Source: Opitutaceae bacterium (GTDB lineage Bacteria; Verrucomicrobiota; Verrucomicrobiia; Opitutales; Opitutaceae). Taken from it: 40,674 bases of DNA. Where the stretch lies: the NCBI GenBank assembly GCA_025352845.1, contig JANXSC010000374.1, positions 1 through 40,674 on the forward strand, given 5' to 3'. Shown here in pieces: positions 1-8,977 of the stretch. Under the pieces are notes generated by a model that was not told where the DNA came from, ran no database searches, and saw only the letters and a list, made by a program, of their open reading frames with translations. Every line of letters starts with the position of its first letter. Position 1 is the first letter of the stretch. The position numbers and the translations under genes are program-made.

Positions 1-1821
1 TCGAATCTCGTCGTCCGCTCGCTCGCGCTCGCCGAATTGCTCTCACGCGCATCAAACGCCACCGCCACCGCGGGCGCATCCCTCCGCGCCGCCGCCACCC
101 GCCTCGTCGCCGGCACCAATCAAAACGCCGACGAAACCGCCGCGCTCCCGATCTTCTTCGCCCTCGAGCGCCTCGCGTCCGGCCGTAGCGACGAGCGCCC
201 GCAAGCCGACGCGATCGACGCATTGCTCCGCCGCGCACTCACGCGTCGCGAGAGTGGCGTCGCCCTCGCCGCGCTCCGCGTGCTCGCCGCGCGCGAGGCG
301 TTGCCCGCAGACTCCGAGAAACTCTTCACTGACCTCCTCGCTCCGCCCGCATCCGGCATGGCCGCACGCCTCGCCGCCGATATTTTCCGCCGTCACCCGC
401 AGCCGTGGCAGCCGGCGCTCATCCTCGCGACGCTCGGCAAGGCGCCCGCCAACGACCCCGAACTCATCTACGCGCTCCGGCTCGCACTCAAGACCCACGC
501 GCTCGAAGCCGATCTCGCGACGCTCCAACGCTGGGCGGCCGTCAATGCCGCCACCGCTACGCAGGTCGCCGATCTCGCACTGGCGTTGCCGACGTCGGCC
601 GCGTCCCGGTTTCTTCTCGTGCATTTGAAATCCGCCAAAGCCGACGACCCGCGCTTCGGCGACTACGCGCGCCATGTGGCGCTCCAGCTTCCGACCGAAG
701 AGTTCGATAATTTCTCCGCGCTCCTTCGACCACTCACGGCTGCTCCCGCTGCGCAGCGGCTCATCGCCGCCGAGGGACTCGCCATGATCGCGGCGAAAAA
801 AGATCGCACGCTACCCCACGATGTCGCCGCGTGGATGCACCGTGAACTCTTCGCCCAGCTCGAAGGCAAGGCCGCCGAATCCGTCCGCGCCGCCAACGCC
901 CTCAAGCCGCTCGATCTTCCGGAGAAAGCCGCGCCTCTCCGACGCCGCGCGCTCAACCCCTCCGTCGCCGAAAGCGCCCGCGCCGCCGCGCTCCGTGCAC
1001 TGAAGCCCGGCACACCCGACACCGAAACCACGCTCGTCACCGCGCTCACATCCACAACGCTGCCCGCGGTGCGCCGCGCTGCGGCGGAGTTGCTCGGCAC
1101 GGCCGACGCCAGTGCCGAAGCCCGCGCCGCGCTCGCCGGCACCTTCGCCACCGCGCCCGCCGACCTCGCGCTGACGCTTTGTGTCGCCCTCGCGAAAAGC
1201 GACGCCGGGGCCGCGGACCTGCTCGACCTCGCCGCCGCCGGCCGCGTGCGCCCCGCGTTGCTGAAGCACCGCTATGTCACCACCGCCTTCGAGAAACGCT
1301 CCGCCGCTCTCCGCGAACGCGCGACCGCGCTCACGAACTCGCTCCCGCCCGAAGACGCGCGCCTCGACGCCGTGATCGCAGCGCGCCTCGGTGCCGCCGG
1401 CAACCACCAGCCCGACGCCGCGCGCGGGGCGCCGCTTTTCGCCCTGCACTGCGCCGCGTGCCACCGCTTCCGCGACGCCGGTGGCAACCTCGGTCCAAGT
1501 CTCGACGGCATCGCTTCCCGCCCGCTCCCGCGCCTCGTCGAAGACATCCTCGACCCCAGCCGCAACGTCGATCCGACCTTCCGTCTCACAACCGTCACCC
1601 TAAAAAACGGCGAAACGAAATCCGGCATGAATCATCGCGAGAAAGGCGACAGTGTTCTCCTCACCGATCCTGCGACGGGGCAAAACATCGTCGTCGCGAA
1701 AGCCGACATCGCTTCGACCGCGATTTCGTCCGTCTCGCCCATGCCCGCCGCCTTCGAGACCGCGCTCTCGGAAAAAGAATTTTTTGATCTACTGGAGTTT
1801 CTGCGAAGTCCGGCGAAATAG
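1..1821 (+). CDS. HEAT-repeat protein with C-terminal haem-binding c-type cytochrome domain (5' end outside window)
   Basis: The frame is open from base 1, so the gene begins upstream; 606 residues are visible. Most of it is Ala/Leu/Arg-rich helical repeat typical of HEAT-like solenoids. The last ~130 residues hold a CAACH haem-attachment motif (bases 1450-1464), then GGNLGPSLDGIA and a small beta-rich tail containing LKNGETKSG. This matches the C-terminal putative haem-binding domain (TIGR02603 type) abundant in Planctomycetes and Verrucomicrobia, usually attached to a PQQ/NHL-type dehydrogenase domain; that N-terminal part would lie upstream. Likely periplasmic electron transfer linked to sugar or alcohol oxidation. 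The domain call is from motif recognition; the substrate cannot be told. Confidence 0.85.
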   Translation, partial: SNLVVRSLALAELLSRASNATATAGASLRAAATRLVAGTNQNADETAALPIFFALERLASGRSDERPQADAIDALLRRALTRRESGVALAALRVLAAREALPADSEKLFTDLLAPPASGMAARLAADIFRRHPQPWQPALILATLGKAPANDPELIYALRLALKTHALEADLATLQRWAAVNAATATQVADLALALPTSAASRFLLVHLKSAKADDPRFGDYARHVALQLPTEEFDNFSALLRPLTAAPAAQRLIAAEGLAMIAAKKDRTLPHDVAAWMHRELFAQLEGKAAESVRAANALKPLDLPEKAAPLRRRALNPSVAESARAAALRALKPGTPDTETTLVTALTSTTLPAVRRAAAELLGTADASAEARAALAGTFATAPADLALTLCVALAKSDAGAADLLDLAAAGRVRPALLKHRYVTTAFEKRSAALRERATALTNSLPPEDARLDAVIAARLGAAGNHQPDAARGAPLFALHCAACHRFRDAGGNLGPSLDGIASRPLPRLVEDILDPSRNVDPTFRLTTVTLKNGETKSGMNHREKGDSVLLTDPATGQNIVVAKADIASTAISSVSPMPAAFETALSEKEFFDLLEFLRSPAK

Positions 1822-1969
1822 GCGCGGCCCGCGGGGCTTTTCAAGGGGTTGGGCGAGCAGTTGTGACTCGCAAAGAGACTGCATCACTTGTGAAGATTCG
1901 CGTCGTCCTTTGACGTCGAGCCCCGGCCCCTCGGTGGCGCGACGAGTCAGGTTCGCTACCGCCCACCCC

Positions 1970-4900
1970 ATGAAAGCATCCCGATCGTTTGGTCGCACGC
2001 GGGTTCTCGCACCCTTCACCGCCAGCACGGCGTTTCTTTTCACAGTTTCGACGGCACCCCTCGCTCGCGCCCAACCCGCGCCGAGTCCAACCAACCAAGC
2101 GGGCAGTAAGAAGGACGACGTGAGCGTCATGTCGGAGTTTAAGGTCTACGACAAGAAGGCCGTGCCGTTCACCGATGCGAACATGGACATCCCGCGCGGC
2201 GTGAATGACGTCCAGCCCTACTATATCATCGGCCCAGACGAGATCGAAAATTCCGGCAAGGCCAACCTCGACGATCTCCTGAAGGACGTCCTCACGCAAA
2301 ACACCGTCTCCGAAACCAACGCCCAGATCGATCCGAGCGCGCTTACCAATCAGCTCGGTGCCACGAGCACAATCAACCTGCGCGGGCTCGGCTCGGCGCA
2401 GACGCTGATTTTGATCAACGGGCAGCGCACGTCCAACTTCGCCAATCGCGGCGCGACGTTTCAGCCCGAGACCAACGGCATTCCGCTCGCGGCCATCGAG
2501 CGCGTCGAAGTGCTGCCGGGCAGCGCCTCCGCGATTTACGGCGGCACCGCCGTCGGCGGCGTGGTGAACGTCATCCTCAAGCGCAACTACGTCGGTGGGC
2601 AGCTGAGCACGACCTACCAGAACACATTCGATTCCGACGCCCCGATTCGCACGGTGAGCGCCATTTTCGGTTTTTCCGTGAAGAGTAAAACGCACGTCAC
2701 GCTCAGCACCAGTTTCAGCGACGGCAAGCCGCTCCGCCTGAAGGATCGCCCCTTCATCCAGGATTATTTTAGGCGCGCCGTCGCCAACAGCCCGGCGACG
2801 TTCTACTCGCAGACACAGGTTTTCCTCAGCGGCGCGACGCCCAACATCGCGTTGAACACCGCCGCCGTAAACGGCTTCACGAATGCGCAGACCGCGAGCC
2901 TCACGCTCAAGTCAACCGGCCAGGCCATTGGCGCGCGTTTCAGTTACATTCCCTCCGGCACCTCGGCCTCGACGCCCGCCGCCACGCTTGCGACCGGCCT
3001 CCTCGCCAACGCCGGCAAATACAATCTCGATTTCGGGTCCACCGCATTTCGCGGCGACGAGAGCACGCTCGCACACGTCACGCGGAAGCAATCCGTGATG
3101 GCCCGCATCGACCACCAGGTTAATTCCGCCATCAGTGTCTTCGCCGATTTTTCGTTCAACCGGAACAACGTCCTCGAGTCGCGCTGGGATCCACTCGGCA
3201 ACGGCGTGTATCAGTTTGCCATCCCCGGCAACGCGCCCGGCAATCCGTTTCGGGAAAACGTGCTCGTGAGCATCCCGCTGCCCTATGCCCAGTCACCGCA
3301 CAACGACGTCGGCAACCAAGTCTCCAACGGCGTCGTCGGCGGCGTGGTCAAGCTGCCGCGCGAATGGCGACTCGCGGCCGATCTCAACTATTCCGTCACC
3401 GCGCAGAAGGTTTCCTACGGCTTGGGAAACTTCGCCAACACCACCACCTTTGGCGGCTACCAGGGGCTGCTCTTCAACGGCACCGTCAATCCCTTCGTGG
3501 ACACGATCGCCAATCCGCTCGATGTCGTGAAATATTTCGGCGAGTGGACGGGCTACAACAAGGACACGATGCTCGACTACAACGTGCGCGCATCGGGCCC
3601 GATGTTCTCGCTGCCGGGCGGGCGGCCCGTGCTGACGGTCGGCTCGGAAGTTTACACCGAGCGGTTGCCGCAGGCATTCGTTGGCGGCGCGTTTCCGCCG
3701 GTGCCGCCCGCGACGGCCAATCCGACCAACCAATATTCCTATTTCATCGGCCAGCGCATCTCGACCTATGCCGGTCATGCCGAGGTAAGCCTGCCGATCG
3801 TATCGGGGCAGAACGGGCGCCCGTTCCTGCGCGCCCTCGAAGTCCAGGTCGCCGTGCGCACCGAGTATTTCAAGGTGTTCACGAACCCCGACGCCCGCGT
3901 GAACCTCTTCCCCGATGCTGTGCCACCGCGCGAGACGCACAGCGCCGTCATCAGCCGGAACGATGTCGCCAAGCTGCACGCGACGAAGCCGACCTTCGGA
4001 CTAAAATACTCGCCGACGCACGCCCTCACGTTTCGCGCCTCGTATGCGACGGCGTTTCTGCCGCCCACGTTTGCGCAGCTTACCCAGCGCGTGAACACCA
4101 CCGGCGTCGCGCCGCCCACGCCGACCGCGGTATTTTTCGATCCCGTGACGAACACCAACTACGCGTCCGTCAGCGTGCAGGGCAACAACCCCAACCTAGG
4201 GCCGGAGACCTCGAAAAACTGGAGCTACGGCGTCATCTGGCAACCGTCGGGCGCGCTGAAGGATTTCCGGCTCAACCTCGAATACTGGAAGATCGACAAA
4301 CTGAATTTGATCCGCGCCGTGAACACGCCGCAGTTACTCGCCAACCTCGGTGACCAAGCCCCCGCCGGCAGCGTGACCCGCGATCCCACGACCAAGAAGA
4401 TCGATTTGTTCACCTACGCGAATTACAACGTCGGCAACGGCACCACGAACGGCTGGGACGTTTCGGTGGACTACCGCCGCGGCACGCCGATCGGGGCGTT
4501 CGCGATCCGCAGTCGCGCGACAATCACGGAGCATTTGAAACTGCCGCCCTCGATCAGTTTTCCCGCGATGGAGTATGCCGGCTACGTCAACTCCGGCGGC
4601 GTGAACAAACTGAAAAACAATACGGCGCTGAGTTGGGCGAGCGGCGGGCATTGGCGCGCCGTCTGGTCCGCAACCTACCACAGCGGCTACAAGCAATCCG
4701 GCGCCCCCGGCGATCCGGTGTATCTCGGGGCCGCCAATCCCACGCTCATCACGACGAGCACCGGGCCGCAGGGCGGCTACCGCGTCTCGTCGCAGATCTA
4801 TCACAATGCGTCCGTCACCTATGCGTTCGGCCAGAAAGACACGCACCGTCTGCTGCAAGGCGTCACGCTCCAACTTACCGTTAACAATGTCTTCGACACC

Positions 4901-5005
4901 CTGCCGCCCTTCGACGCCGTGAATGGACACGTCCCGTTTTTCTACAGCCGCTACGGCGACGTCCGCCTGCGCGACTACATTCTCCGCTTCAAAAAAGATT
5001 TTTGA
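1970..5005 (+). CDS. TonB-dependent outer-membrane receptor
   Basis: The ATG at 1970 starts 1011 residues. It opens with a signal peptide ending near APLARA|QPAP, so the longer upstream open frame is not needed. Residues ~54-200 form the plug: MSEFKV, then RGLGSAQTLILINGQRT, then RVEVLPGSASAIYGG and a VNVILKRN stretch. The rest is a 22-strand-type barrel ending in a terminal Phe (RFKKDF), the usual outer-membrane assembly signal. No STN domain is visible, so direct uptake is more likely than transcriptional signalling. It sits between the haem protein and a sulfatase, which fits import of oligosaccharides or other large ligands. The ligand is unknown. Confidence 0.93.
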   Translation: MKASRSFGRTRVLAPFTASTAFLFTVSTAPLARAQPAPSPTNQAGSKKDDVSVMSEFKVYDKKAVPFTDANMDIPRGVNDVQPYYIIGPDEIENSGKANLDDLLKDVLTQNTVSETNAQIDPSALTNQLGATSTINLRGLGSAQTLILINGQRTSNFANRGATFQPETNGIPLAAIERVEVLPGSASAIYGGTAVGGVVNVILKRNYVGGQLSTTYQNTFDSDAPIRTVSAIFGFSVKSKTHVTLSTSFSDGKPLRLKDRPFIQDYFRRAVANSPATFYSQTQVFLSGATPNIALNTAAVNGFTNAQTASLTLKSTGQAIGARFSYIPSGTSASTPAATLATGLLANAGKYNLDFGSTAFRGDESTLAHVTRKQSVMARIDHQVNSAISVFADFSFNRNNVLESRWDPLGNGVYQFAIPGNAPGNPFRENVLVSIPLPYAQSPHNDVGNQVSNGVVGGVVKLPREWRLAADLNYSVTAQKVSYGLGNFANTTTFGGYQGLLFNGTVNPFVDTIANPLDVVKYFGEWTGYNKDTMLDYNVRASGPMFSLPGGRPVLTVGSEVYTERLPQAFVGGAFPPVPPATANPTNQYSYFIGQRISTYAGHAEVSLPIVSGQNGRPFLRALEVQVAVRTEYFKVFTNPDARVNLFPDAVPPRETHSAVISRNDVAKLHATKPTFGLKYSPTHALTFRASYATAFLPPTFAQLTQRVNTTGVAPPTPTAVFFDPVTNTNYASVSVQGNNPNLGPETSKNWSYGVIWQPSGALKDFRLNLEYWKIDKLNLIRAVNTPQLLANLGDQAPAGSVTRDPTTKKIDLFTYANYNVGNGTTNGWDVSVDYRRGTPIGAFAIRSRATITEHLKLPPSISFPAMEYAGYVNSGGVNKLKNNTALSWASGGHWRAVWSATYHSGYKQSGAPGDPVYLGAANPTLITTSTGPQGGYRVSSQIYHNASVTYAFGQKDTHRLLQGVTLQLTVNNVFDTLPPFDAVNGHVPFFYSRYGDVRLRDYILRFKKDF

Positions 5006-5020
5006 CCGACCACCCAACCC

Positions 5021-5118
5021 TTGTCATTCTGAAGGCAGCGAAGAATCCATTTGGATCTTCACTGCGCTTTTCGGTTGCGAGGCTCCTGCTGGATTCTTCG
5101 CTACGCTCAGAATGACAA
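5021..5118. repeat. Imperfect palindromic intergenic element (CATTCTGA type)
   Basis: Two 29-bp arms (5021-5049 and 5090-5118) are inverted repeats with 3 mismatches and a 40-bp centre. The arms carry the CATTCTGAnnnnAGCGAAGAATCC word seen in dispersed palindromic repeats of several phyla. It fills the gap between the receptor and the sulfatase and ends 16 bp before the sulfatase ATG, so it would lie in the mRNA leader. Confidence 0.75.
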
Positions 5119-5134
5119 TCCCCGCGCCCCACTC

Positions 5135-6577
5135 ATGAAGAAACTCTTCGCCTTCGTTTGCTCGCTCCTCGCGCTCGCTGTGTCCGACTTCGCCGCCACT
5201 CCGCCGCAAAAACCCAACGTCGTCCTCATCCTCGCCGATGATCTCGGGTGGACGGACCTCGCGTGTTTCGGCAGCGATCTGCACGAGACGCCCGCGCTCG
5301 ACCGGCTCGCGCGCGATGGGATGAAGTTCACGCAAAACTATTCCGCCTGCACGGTCTGCTCGCCCACGCGCGCCGCGCTGATGACCGGAAAATATCCCGC
5401 GCGACTCCACATCACCGATTGGATTCCCGGTTCGATGCCCGACAATCCCAAACTGCTCGTGCCCGACTGGACGAAATACCTGCCGCTTGAAGAAGTAACC
5501 ATCGCGGATGTTTTCAAAGCCGCGGGCTACGTGACCGCCAGCATCGGCAAGTGGCACCTCGGCACCGAGCCCTACTACCCCGAGAAACACGGCTTCGACC
5601 TCAACATTGCCGGCACCGACAAGCCGCAGCCAACCACCTACTACGCGCCGTGGAAAATACCCACGCTCACGCCCGAGGGCAAGGACGGCGAATACCTCAC
5701 CGACCGACTCGGCGACGAGGCCGTAAACTTCATCGAACGATCCAAGGACAAGCCGTTCTTCCTCTACCTGCCGCATTTCGCGGTGCACCTCCCGCTGCAA
5801 GGCCGCGCCGATCTCGTGGAGAAATATGAGAAGAAGATCGCGGCGAAGGGTGCGGACAAACTCAACCACAAGAACCCCGCCTATGCCGCGATGACCGAGA
5901 GCCTCGACACCGCCGTTGGTCGCGTGCGCGCGAAACTTGCCGAACTCAACCTCACCGAGCGCACTATCGTCATCTTCACTTCCGACAACGGCGGTCGCGT
6001 GCCCACTACGTCCAACGTCCCGCTGCGCGTCGGCAAAGCCTCCGCCTACGAGGGCGGCGTGCGCGTGCCACTGATCGTCTCGTGGCCCGGTGTCACAAAG
6101 GCCGGCAGCGTCACTGACGCCCCCGTGATCACGATGGATCTTTTCCCGACGCTCGTGGAGATGGCCGGACTGCCCGCGTCCGCCGCACGCACCGCGATCG
6201 ACGGCGTGAGTTTTGCGTCGGTGCTGCGCGGCGGCGCGAAGCCCGCGCGCGACACGATGTTTTGGCACTACCCGCACCACCAGCACTACCAACTCGGCGG
6301 TGCCATGCCCTACGGCGCGATCCGCTCGGGTGATTTCAAGCTCATCGAGTTCTTCAACGACATGCACGTCGAGCTCTACAACATCCGCGAAGACATCGGG
6401 GAAACACGCGACCTCGTTACCTCGCGACCCGAACTCCTCGCGCAACTCCGCGCCCGCATCCACGCGTGGCGCACGGAAGTCGGCGCACAGATGCCCACGC
6501 CCAATCCCAAGCACGATCCGACGAAGCCGGAATACACGCCGCTGCCGGGCAAGGCAAAGAAAGCGGCGAAGCAGTAG
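5135..6577 (+). CDS. Secreted sulfatase (arylsulfatase family, formylglycine-dependent)
   Basis: 480 residues from ATG 5135, chosen because a typical signal peptide follows at once (MKKLFAFVCSLLALAVSDFA). The metal-binding LILADDLGWTD lies at about residue 31. The sulfatase signature CSPTRAALMTG follows, with Cys75 the residue expected to be matured to formylglycine. Further conserved parts are GKWHLG, FTSDNGG and a C-terminal LYNIREDIGE segment. Length and order match S1-family sulfatases that hydrolyse sulfate esters of polysaccharides or glycolipids in the periplasm. The preceding receptor may deliver its substrate. No adjacent formylglycine-generating enzyme is seen. Confidence 0.94.
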   Translation: MKKLFAFVCSLLALAVSDFAATPPQKPNVVLILADDLGWTDLACFGSDLHETPALDRLARDGMKFTQNYSACTVCSPTRAALMTGKYPARLHITDWIPGSMPDNPKLLVPDWTKYLPLEEVTIADVFKAAGYVTASIGKWHLGTEPYYPEKHGFDLNIAGTDKPQPTTYYAPWKIPTLTPEGKDGEYLTDRLGDEAVNFIERSKDKPFFLYLPHFAVHLPLQGRADLVEKYEKKIAAKGADKLNHKNPAYAAMTESLDTAVGRVRAKLAELNLTERTIVIFTSDNGGRVPTTSNVPLRVGKASAYEGGVRVPLIVSWPGVTKAGSVTDAPVITMDLFPTLVEMAGLPASAARTAIDGVSFASVLRGGAKPARDTMFWHYPHHQHYQLGGAMPYGAIRSGDFKLIEFFNDMHVELYNIREDIGETRDLVTSRPELLAQLRARIHAWRTEVGAQMPTPNPKHDPTKPEYTPLPGKAKKAAKQ

Positions 6578-6655
6578 CGCCCCGCTAATTTTCCCCTTCC
6601 GCCCGGACTCCTCGCGCCCGTTGACCCGCACCGCGACCTCGCCCACAGTCGCCCA

Positions 6656-8410
6656 ATGCACTCTCCCTCGTCGCGCCACCCTCGGTTCCGCGTGCTCCCA
6701 TCGCTGGCTGCCATCGTTTCGATTCTCGGCCTCTGCACCGCTCAACTCTCCGCCCAAGTCGATCGCGTCACCGGCCGGCCGTTCGCCACGCGCTCCGAGG
6801 TGATCGCGCAGCACGGCATGGTTTGCACCAGCCAGCCGCTCGCGACACAGGTCGGCCTCGACGTGCTCAAGCAGGGCGGCTCCGCCATCGATGCGGCCAT
6901 TGCGGCGAATGCCGCGCTCGGCCTGATGGAGCCCGTGAGCAACGGCATCGGCGGCGATCTCTTCGCGATCGTCTACGAGGCGAAGACGAAAAAGCTCCAC
7001 GGGCTCAACGCCTCCGGCCGCTCGGCACTCGGGCTCAGTGCGGCGCAGCTCAAGGCCGAACTCGCGAAGCTCGGCCGCACGACGATTCCCTCGCGCGGCT
7101 TTCTTCCCATCTCCGTTCCCGGCGCGGTCGACGGCTGGTTTATGCTGCACGGGAAATTTGGCCGCCTGCCGATGCAGCGCCTCCTCGCGCCCACGATTCT
7201 CTACGCGCGCGAGGGCTTTCCCGTCAGCGAACTCATCGCCCACTACTGGGCGCGCAGCGTGCCCGTGCTCGGCAAGGAGTCCGGCGCGTTTCTCGCGACC
7301 TACGCGCCCGGCGGCCGCGCGCCCGCCAAGGGCGAGATTTTCAAAAACCCCGATCTCGCGCGCACGCTCTCGCTCCTCGCGGATCAGGGGCGCGACTGTT
7401 TCTACCGGGGTGAAATCGCGGGGAAGATCGATGCGTTCTTCGCCGCGAATGGCGGTTGGCTGCGGAAAATTGATTTTGAAAAGCACACGTCGAACTGGGT
7501 CGAGCCCGTCTCGGTCAACTACCGCGGCTACGACGTCTACGAACTCCCGCCCAACGGTCAGGGCATCGCCGCGCTGCAAATGCTGAACATCCTCGAGGGT
7601 TTCGATCTGCGCGCGATGGGTTTCAATTCGCCCGACGCGCTGCACGTGATGATCGAGGCGAAGAAACTCGCGTTCGAGGATCGCGCGAAATTCTACGCCG
7701 ACCCGGAGTTTTCCAAGATTCCGCTCAAAGGCCTCCTCGCGAAAGAATACGCCGCGCAGCGCCGCGCGCTCATCAAACTCGATCGCGCCGGAAAATCCTA
7801 CGACACCGGCAACCCCGCATTACAGGAGGGCGACACCATCTACCTCACGACCGCGGACTCCGACGGTAACATGGTCTCGCTCATCCAGAGCAACTATCGC
7901 GGCATGGGCAGCGGCGTCGTCGTGCCGGGCCTTGGCTTCGGTTTTCAGAATCGCGGCGAGATGTTCACGCTGCAGGAGGGCCACGCCAACAACTACGCGC
8001 CGGGCAAGCGGCCGTTTCACACCATCATCCCGGCCTTCATCATGAAGGACGGCGCGCCGTGGGCGAGCTTCGGCCTGATGGGCGGCGCGATGCAGCCGCA
8101 AGGCCACGTGCAGATCGTCGTCAACCTGATCGATTTTGGGATGAACATGCAGGAGGCCGGCGACGCCGCGCGCTGGCAGCACGAGGGCTCGACCGACTAC
8201 GACACACCGAAGATGGCCACGGGAGGTTTCGTGAACCTCGAATCCGGCGTGCCGTGGGCGACGCAGGCCGAACTCAAGCGCCGCGGCCACGATCTGCGGA
8301 TCGATCTCGGCGGCTACGGCGGCTACCAGGCGATCCGCTGGGACGCGAAAAACAAAGTTTACCTCGGCGCGAGCGAGAGCCGGAAGGATGGGCAGGCGGC
8401 GGGGTGGTGA
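6656..8410 (+). CDS. ggt: Gamma-glutamyltransferase (YwrD-like branch)
   Basis: 584 residues with an N-terminal signal segment ending near LSAQ. GGSAIDAAIAANAALGLMEP and SNGIGGDLF are the classic N-terminal gamma-glutamyltransferase motifs. GDTIYLTTADSDGN places the autoprocessing and catalytic threonine at Thr394. It is followed by a SGVVVPGLGFGFQNRG segment, more like the YwrD branch than E. coli Ggt. The enzyme is made as a proenzyme, cleaves itself before the threonine, and hydrolyses or transfers the gamma-glutamyl group of glutathione and related peptides in the periplasm. It follows the sulfatase by 78 bp on the same strand, but no functional link is evident. Confidence 0.94.
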   Translation: MHSPSSRHPRFRVLPSLAAIVSILGLCTAQLSAQVDRVTGRPFATRSEVIAQHGMVCTSQPLATQVGLDVLKQGGSAIDAAIAANAALGLMEPVSNGIGGDLFAIVYEAKTKKLHGLNASGRSALGLSAAQLKAELAKLGRTTIPSRGFLPISVPGAVDGWFMLHGKFGRLPMQRLLAPTILYAREGFPVSELIAHYWARSVPVLGKESGAFLATYAPGGRAPAKGEIFKNPDLARTLSLLADQGRDCFYRGEIAGKIDAFFAANGGWLRKIDFEKHTSNWVEPVSVNYRGYDVYELPPNGQGIAALQMLNILEGFDLRAMGFNSPDALHVMIEAKKLAFEDRAKFYADPEFSKIPLKGLLAKEYAAQRRALIKLDRAGKSYDTGNPALQEGDTIYLTTADSDGNMVSLIQSNYRGMGSGVVVPGLGFGFQNRGEMFTLQEGHANNYAPGKRPFHTIIPAFIMKDGAPWASFGLMGGAMQPQGHVQIVVNLIDFGMNMQEAGDAARWQHEGSTDYDTPKMATGGFVNLESGVPWATQAELKRRGHDLRIDLGGYGGYQAIRWDAKNKVYLGASESRKDGQAAGW

Positions 8411-8434
8411 TTTGAGGAGCCGGCGCGGCGCGAC

Positions 8435-8493
8435 GTAGCACGGTCAGCCTGACCGTGCCGGATTGGAAAACGCGGTCAGGCTGGCCGTGCTAC
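8435..8493. repeat. Two-hairpin REP-like element, copy A
   Basis: A 59-bp element begins GTAGCACGG and ends CCGTGCTAC; the two ends are perfectly complementary. Inside are a hairpin (CGGTCA/TGACCG), a spacer with GGAAAACG, and a second imperfect hairpin. It has the same length and layout as 23442-23500, with 8 differences, two of which change both partners of one stem pair. It lies just after the gamma-glutamyltransferase stop. Confidence 0.85.
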
Positions 8494-8560
8494 GCCATGC
8501 ATCGCGCAGGGTTTGGCTGGAATCAATCGCGCCTCTGCCTTTTCCCGATCCGCAGCCTTC

Positions 8561-8605
8561 GCCCGGGTGGTGGAATGGTAGACACTAGGGACTTAAAATC
8601 CGTCA
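8561..8605 (+). pseudogene. 5' part of a tRNA-Leu(UAA)-like gene, truncated
   Basis: GCCCGGGTGGTGGAATGG reproduces the acceptor 5' strand and D-arm of the intact tRNA-Leu 250 bp downstream. A CTTAAAA anticodon loop (anticodon TAA) follows, inside a stem with one G-G mismatch. No matching T-arm or acceptor 3' strand follows, so it cannot fold as a tRNA. It is probably a broken copy left by recombination or element loss. Confidence 0.65.
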
Positions 8606-8812
8606 ACCCCCGTCTCATTTCGAAAAGAGATCCCACATCAATGGATACAGGACACGCGGGTTGCCAATGTTCGCCAACATGGGACAAATTAAAAAACCGC
8701 CGTTTTTGCCCACTTCTTGCCCAATTTTTTGGGCGCTCCGAAACAGAGCGGAAAAAGCGGACATTCCGGCTGGCGTTTTTTTGCCCCCCGCTGCTATTGA
8801 ATCTGTGACATC
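8606..8812. other. Gene-free stretch between the tRNA fragment and tRNA-Leu
   Basis: No convincing coding frame on either strand. It is A/T-richer than its surroundings and has small inverted repeats (GCCCA/TGGGC near 8719-8732 and CGCTC/GAGCG near 8734-8750). Homopolymer runs of T occur at 8722-8729 and 8776-8782. It may be residue of an element once inserted at the tRNA locus; nothing recognisable as an integrase remains. Confidence 0.4.
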
Positions 8813-8898
8813 GCCCGGATGGCGGAATGGTATACGCATTCGACTTAAAATCGAATTTCCGAAAGGGAGTGTGGGTTCGAGTCCCACTCCGGGCACCA
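8813..8898 (+). tRNA. tRNA-Leu (anticodon UAA)
   Basis: An 86-nt cloverleaf including an encoded CCA. The acceptor arms GCCCGGA and TCCGGGC pair fully. The D-arm is TGGCGGAATGGTA. The anticodon stem TTCGA/TCGAA encloses CTTAAAA, with anticodon TAA at 8846-8848. The long variable arm is typical of tRNA-Leu, and the T-arm is GTGGG TTCGAGT CCCAC. It decodes UUA, and by wobble UUG, a rare codon in this GC-rich sequence. Confidence 0.96.
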
Positions 8899-8977
8899 TT
8901 TCTACTCACCCAAATGACCTCGAAAGCGGCATGGTCACTCGCGGCTCTGCGAGCAGCGGCAGGCGCTCGCGAGGAAG

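Noticed and set aside
5024..7645. 873-residue open frame antisense to the sulfatase and gamma-glutamyltransferase
   Set aside because: Both plus-strand genes have full family motifs. The antisense frame is Arg/Ala/Gly/His-rich with no domain, a usual result of GC-rich codon bias.
8680..8800. Integrase C-terminus on the minus strand (frame ending KKWAKTAVF)
   Set aside because: Only about 30 residues between stops with no recombinase signature; too little to support.
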